The translations under genes were made by a program, and so were the position numbers. DNA of 64,000 nt, taken from Bacteroidales bacterium. Lineage in GTDB: Bacteria; Bacteroidota; Bacteroidia; Bacteroidales; Muribaculaceae. A model generated the notes under the pieces. That model saw only the letters and a program-made list of their open reading frames with translations, did not search any database and was not told where the DNA came from. Each line of letters starts with the position of its first letter. Within the stretch, counting starts at the first letter, position 1. The stretch is from the NCBI GenBank assembly GCA_015061005.1, contig SUXJ01000007.1, positions 62,001 through 126,000 of the forward strand. The letters are read 5' to 3'. Shown in pieces: positions 60,096 through 64,000 of this stretch.

Positions 60096-61410
60096 AAATT
60101 CCGATTGGTTCAGTAATGAATATGCCGGCGACATTGTAATTCCTGAAACTGTTACTTATTTCAACAAAACTTACAATGTAACCAAGATCGCAGGTCAAGC
60201 TTTCATGCACAGTGGTATAACCTCAATCACAATCGACAACAATGTTAAAGAAATTGGCGAAAGCGCATTTGCACTGAGTACAAATTTAACAACAGCAAAA
60301 CTTCCAGATGGTATTCAAAGCATTAGCAATGAGATGTTCCATGGTTGCAGCTTAACTGCTATCCATATTCCCGAGAGTGTTACTCAGATTGGTTATTCAG
60401 CATTCTTTGAGTGCGACTTTGAAGAAGTGAATATTCCGAATAGTGTTACTAAAATCGGGTTTAGTGCATTTGATTGTTGTCATAATTTAACTTCGATAAA
60501 CATTCCATGCGGCGTTACGATTATTGAATACAGAACATTTTATAATTGCTCATCTTTGGCATCAGTTACAATTCCTGAAAGCGTTACGGAGATACAGGAC
60601 GAAGCATTCAGTTTTTGTAAAAATTTAACGTCAATATATATTCCAGAGAAAGTTTCAAACATCGGGAATAGAGCCTTTCAATCTTCAGGTTTAGCATCGG
60701 TAACACTGCCTGCGAATTTAAGCGAAATCGGCTCATACACTTTCCACAATACTCCATTTTATAACAATTTACCTGATGGCACCGTATATTTAGGCAAGAT
60801 TCTTTACTCATATAAAGGAGAAATGCCGGAAAACGCCTCAATTTCTATCAAAGAAGGAACGTTCAGTATAAGCGGCAATGCTTTTTACAACTGCATAAAT
60901 TTGACTGCAGTTAACATTCCCAACACCGTTAAAAATATCGGAATGTACGCTTTCGCTGGATGTAGCAACCTGAAATCTGTCGAAATTCCTAATGGCATAA
61001 CCGTTTTAGACGAATGCGTTTTCTCCGGATGCAGCAGCTTGAAAACAATCACTATTCCCGAAAGCGTTACTTCCTTTAATTGGCGAGCAATGGCAAATTG
61101 CTCAGCATTAGAACACATCTATAATCATGCAAAAACTCCTGCGTATTGTTCCGAAGGTGTCTTTGAAAATACTCCGGTCGAAACTTGCGTCCTTCACGTG
61201 CCCACCGGCTGCATCGATGCTTATCGTGCGGAAGAATCCAATTGGAACCAATTTAAAATCATCGTTGATGACGCTGCCGGCATCGAAGACGTTACAACCG
61301 CTGACGGTCCGGCGGAATACTTCGACCTGCAGGGCAGAAAAGTCACCGACCCATCCAACGGCATCTTCATCAAAAAGCAAGGCAACTCCACAGAGAAAGT
61401 ATTGCTATAA
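59971..61410 (+). CDS. BspA-like LRR_5 secreted protein (copy C)
   Basis: LRR_5 repeats; same signal peptide as B; C-terminal EYFDLQGRKVTDPSNGIFIKKQGN. Confidence 0.92.
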   Translation: MKLKSLVASIMCCMAATAFAQDFEVNGIYYNIISDSEVEVTKNSDWFSNEYAGDIVIPETVTYFNKTYNVTKIAGQAFMHSGITSITIDNNVKEIGESAFALSTNLTTAKLPDGIQSISNEMFHGCSLTAIHIPESVTQIGYSAFFECDFEEVNIPNSVTKIGFSAFDCCHNLTSINIPCGVTIIEYRTFYNCSSLASVTIPESVTEIQDEAFSFCKNLTSIYIPEKVSNIGNRAFQSSGLASVTLPANLSEIGSYTFHNTPFYNNLPDGTVYLGKILYSYKGEMPENASISIKEGTFSISGNAFYNCINLTAVNIPNTVKNIGMYAFAGCSNLKSVEIPNGITVLDECVFSGCSSLKTITIPESVTSFNWRAMANCSALEHIYNHAKTPAYCSEGVFENTPVETCVLHVPTGCIDAYRAEESNWNQFKIIVDDAAGIEDVTTADGPAEYFDLQGRKVTDPSNGIFIKKQGNSTEKVLL

Positions 61411-61429
61411 TCCGATAATATGAAAAACA

Positions 61430-61470
61430 ATTCGGGCTGAGCGCATCACGCACTCCGCCCGAATGTTTTT
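61430..61470 (+). terminator. Terminator of BspA-like cluster
   Basis: ATTCGGGC...GCCCGAAT followed by GTTTTTT. Confidence 0.8.
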
Positions 61471-61534
61471 TACAATGCAAAGTCAAAACTTATATAACTC
61501 ACTCTGCAAGAAACTCCTCACTCTTATTTGCACA

Positions 61535-63529
61535 TTATTTTGCAAAGTCAACGCTAAGCCCCATCATGAAGCGCGCCGGATTCAGCGGATGATGAACCAC
61601 CGAGAATTTACCTTTTCCACCAAACAAACCGTCGTTAAAGTGCGAATAAAGCACATAGAATTTCACTCGCTTGAGTTTCATATTAAGATAAACGTCCATC
61701 ATCGGATAACTACCGAGTTTCAATTCTTGCTGATTGGTAAAGCTCATTGTGGCCGGCTGATAGCCATGGGCATAATAGCGAGTGGTGTATGTGCAATCAA
61801 CGCCAAGTTGAGCATAAAGAGTGGCAATCCTAAATTTGATATAAAGGTTTGAATAAACCGTTAAGTCGGGCAATGGAATGACACTCTGATTAGAGGATTT
61901 TTGATAAGTAATCTTATTGTCCCAATGTAAAATGCCGACTTTTAAGCGTTGATCAAGGCTTGCAGAGAAAATTTGAACATTTCCGCCGTGTTGCATCGGC
62001 ATTCCTACGGAATTGAAGTAAACCACGTTCTGAGCATTTTCAAGCCCTGCAGTTAGATAGGTTGATGTATGAGGTATAGCCAACATCCCACCGAAACGCA
62101 AACGCCGGGTTTTGCCGAAGTCATTTTGCCACATGAAATGGTTGCTGACAAACTCACGCAAGAAAAACGATGGTTTGAGATTGGTGAAGTCTATGTAAGC
62201 ACAGAAATTTACCGTGTCGCGCAGCATTCGGAACCGCAAATCAAGATTGCCGTGTGCATCAATCTCACCCGCCTTTGCTCCAGCCACTCCGATTCTTGCA
62301 TCGGCACTATATCGAAGCAATGAACCCTGCTGTTTCGACAGTCTCGCACCAACGAACAGAGAATGCTCGGTTGCCTTGGGACGAATGCCGGTATTGACGT
62401 CAGGGAGAGTGTCGGCGCGCGTTTGGGTGTAATTTGCCCACTCATGCATAGCATAAGCTGCCAACCCGGCCTTGGCATACTTGTTGAAACCTTCCAGAAG
62501 TTCAATACCAATTGCGTTGCTCATGGTCCACTGACGAGTCACATCGTAGGTCTTACCGATGGTAAAATACGTGTTTTCAAAATAATCATCATCGGCAGAA
62601 GCATTATCCACGAATCGATGCTCATCTGAACGCCAATCGAAAGTCCAAAACACCTGACTGACCGGAACAAACACCTCTGTGGAGTCCTCCTCGTTGAATT
62701 TCTTAAAGCCCATACGATAGCGATGCGTCATCCACACCTCATGGCCAATAAGATGACTATGCGCATCCTGAAGATTCACCGGAATTTGCTTGGTATTAAC
62801 CTTAGTACTACCGCCTTGAACCTCAGCCGGATCTGTGATATAACGATCATCCTGAATGCCACCATTCTCCTTGGCAAGCGGATTCCAATTATTGAATATC
62901 GCCATCATCTGATATCGTTCGCCCAAATATGAGCCGCTAAAGCCCCAATTGAAATGCTTCGCTGCCTGCGCTTCATACATACCCCTGCTATATAGATAAC
63001 TGAGGAAACCTCCAACCTGTGCTTTAGAGTTTATATTACCGCTCAAACGCACCTTGAGCCAATCTTGTGTCGTTTCAGAACTACCCCCGGTATTAAAACT
63101 TGCCAGAGTCATTGGAATTCGGGTGTTATAAAACGGAGTTGAGCTGACCGCCGGAATGTATGGTAACATTGCGTCATTAAAGAAGAAATTGGCAGGCTGC
63201 TGACGCTCAAAATAATTCATATTGCGACCCGACCCACCAAGATTCCCCGTAATGGCTGATATGGTCCCATATTGGAATGAGGGAATTGCCACCGATTGTG
63301 CATAGTTCTCCATCGCTGTGTCAACTTGAGCGGCTGTACGATCGGCAAGAATTTCGCTGACGGTCCATGCCTTTTTAGCAGCCACCGCCTCATTCCATTG
63401 CTGCTTGGCCTGCGCGGAAGTTCCTGTATGCGACTCTCTGCCTCCGGACGAAGACATCATTTGCTGCGCAGCCGCTGTAAAAGCGACCGCCACAACCATT
63501 AACCCAAATATTCGCAATCTACGAACCAT
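61535..63529 (-). CDS. Putative porin / outer-membrane beta-barrel protein
   Basis: Signal peptide MVRRLRIFGLMVVAVAFTAAAQ; beta-barrel-like alternating pattern, C-term MGLSVDFAK. Confidence 0.75.
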   Translation of the reverse strand: MVRRLRIFGLMVVAVAFTAAAQQMMSSSGGRESHTGTSAQAKQQWNEAVAAKKAWTVSEILADRTAAQVDTAMENYAQSVAIPSFQYGTISAITGNLGGSGRNMNYFERQQPANFFFNDAMLPYIPAVSSTPFYNTRIPMTLASFNTGGSSETTQDWLKVRLSGNINSKAQVGGFLSYLYSRGMYEAQAAKHFNWGFSGSYLGERYQMMAIFNNWNPLAKENGGIQDDRYITDPAEVQGGSTKVNTKQIPVNLQDAHSHLIGHEVWMTHRYRMGFKKFNEEDSTEVFVPVSQVFWTFDWRSDEHRFVDNASADDDYFENTYFTIGKTYDVTRQWTMSNAIGIELLEGFNKYAKAGLAAYAMHEWANYTQTRADTLPDVNTGIRPKATEHSLFVGARLSKQQGSLLRYSADARIGVAGAKAGEIDAHGNLDLRFRMLRDTVNFCAYIDFTNLKPSFFLREFVSNHFMWQNDFGKTRRLRFGGMLAIPHTSTYLTAGLENAQNVVYFNSVGMPMQHGGNVQIFSASLDQRLKVGILHWDNKITYQKSSNQSVIPLPDLTVYSNLYIKFRIATLYAQLGVDCTYTTRYYAHGYQPATMSFTNQQELKLGSYPMMDVYLNMKLKRVKFYVLYSHFNDGLFGGKGKFSVVHHPLNPARFMMGLSVDFAK

Positions 63530-63538
63530 TTCTAACTG

Positions 63539-63546
63539 CAAAGTTA
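63539..63546 (-). promoter_or_regulatory. TAACTTTG -7 element for putative porin
   Basis: TAnnTTTG on the minus strand, 10 bp before the ATG at 63529. Confidence 0.5.
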
Positions 63547-63592
63547 TGAAAAATTTAACCGGTTAAACGTATAATAAGCCAAAAAGTTTTGC

Positions 63593-63600
63593 TAAATTTG
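63593..63600 (+). promoter_or_regulatory. TAAATTTG -7 element for epimerase gene
   Basis: TAnnTTTG match 9 bp before the ATG at 63609. Confidence 0.5.
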
Positions 63601-63608
63601 CAGAAATT

Positions 63609-64000
63609 ATGAAGATTCTGCTAACGGGAGCTGCCGGATTTATCGGAGCAGCAGTATGGCAACGCTTGATTGAAGCGCACCACGTTGTTGTGGGTATTGA
63701 CAATCTCAATGCCTACTATGACCCTACGTTGAAACGCGACAGACTTGCCAACATAAGTCCCTCACCGAATTTTCGCCAAATGGACATTGCCGATAGCGAT
63801 GCCATAACCGCCTTAATGGCCTCGGAAAAGTTTGACATAGTCATTCACCTCGCCGCTCAAGCCGGCGTGAGATATTCATTGGAAAACCCTCATGCCTACA
63901 TTAGCAGTAACATTGTCGGGTTTCTCAACATCATTGAGGGTTGTCGATTCAACGGAGTAAAACACTTGATATATGCGTCATCATCCAGCGTTTACGGACA
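63609..64000 (+). CDS. NAD-dependent epimerase (UDP-glucuronate epimerase-like), truncated by window edge
   Basis: MKILLTGAAGFIGAAVWQRLIEAHHVVVGIDNLNAYYDPTLKRDRL...HLAAQAGVRYSLENPHAYISSN. Confidence 0.92.
   Translation, partial: MKILLTGAAGFIGAAVWQRLIEAHHVVVGIDNLNAYYDPTLKRDRLANISPSPNFRQMDIADSDAITALMASEKFDIVIHLAAQAGVRYSLENPHAYISSNIVGFLNIIEGCRFNGVKHLIYASSSSVYG

Overview
Chromosomal window from a Bacteroidales-type bacterium (probably Muribaculaceae-like, inferred from gene content, TAnnTTTG promoters, the LpxC-FabZ fusion, the Bat operon and PorW). Most of it is housekeeping or conserved sequence: a sialidase/DUF4091 fusion, panB, ferritin, 5'-nucleotidase, ligA, sdh/frd CAB, lpxA/lpxC-fabZ/lpxD, exonuclease III, a MoxR-DUF58-Bat aerotolerance operon, HU proteins, engB, PorW/SprE-like, cstA, a nitroreductase/DUF2520/KdsC-like/Maf run, an EmrAB-TolC-type pump, serine dehydratase, a His-rich G3E GTPase, LD-carboxypeptidase and glutamate dehydrogenase, plus four tRNAs. 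The most interesting signals are non-coding. (1) A two-part, GC-rich, structured RNA cassette occurs twice, about 36.6 kb apart. Each copy has two TAnnTTTG promoters and terminator-like ends, each lies directly upstream of BspA-like leucine-rich-repeat gene(s), and the copies show compensatory base changes by eye. (2) The second cassette is followed by a third, different rod-shaped RNA with a T7 terminator. (3) A 187-nt RNA closed by a long interrupted stem follows sdhB and looks like 6S RNA. (4) The downstream BspA cluster contains an exact 1320-bp tandem duplication that produced a chimeric middle gene. Several unusual domain fusions are also noted (PAP2-beta-barrel, HU-TM-LysM, BatB-BatC with polyQ, SdhC with a Cys/Glu-rich tail). 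All pairings and matches were made by eye; no folding or database search was run.
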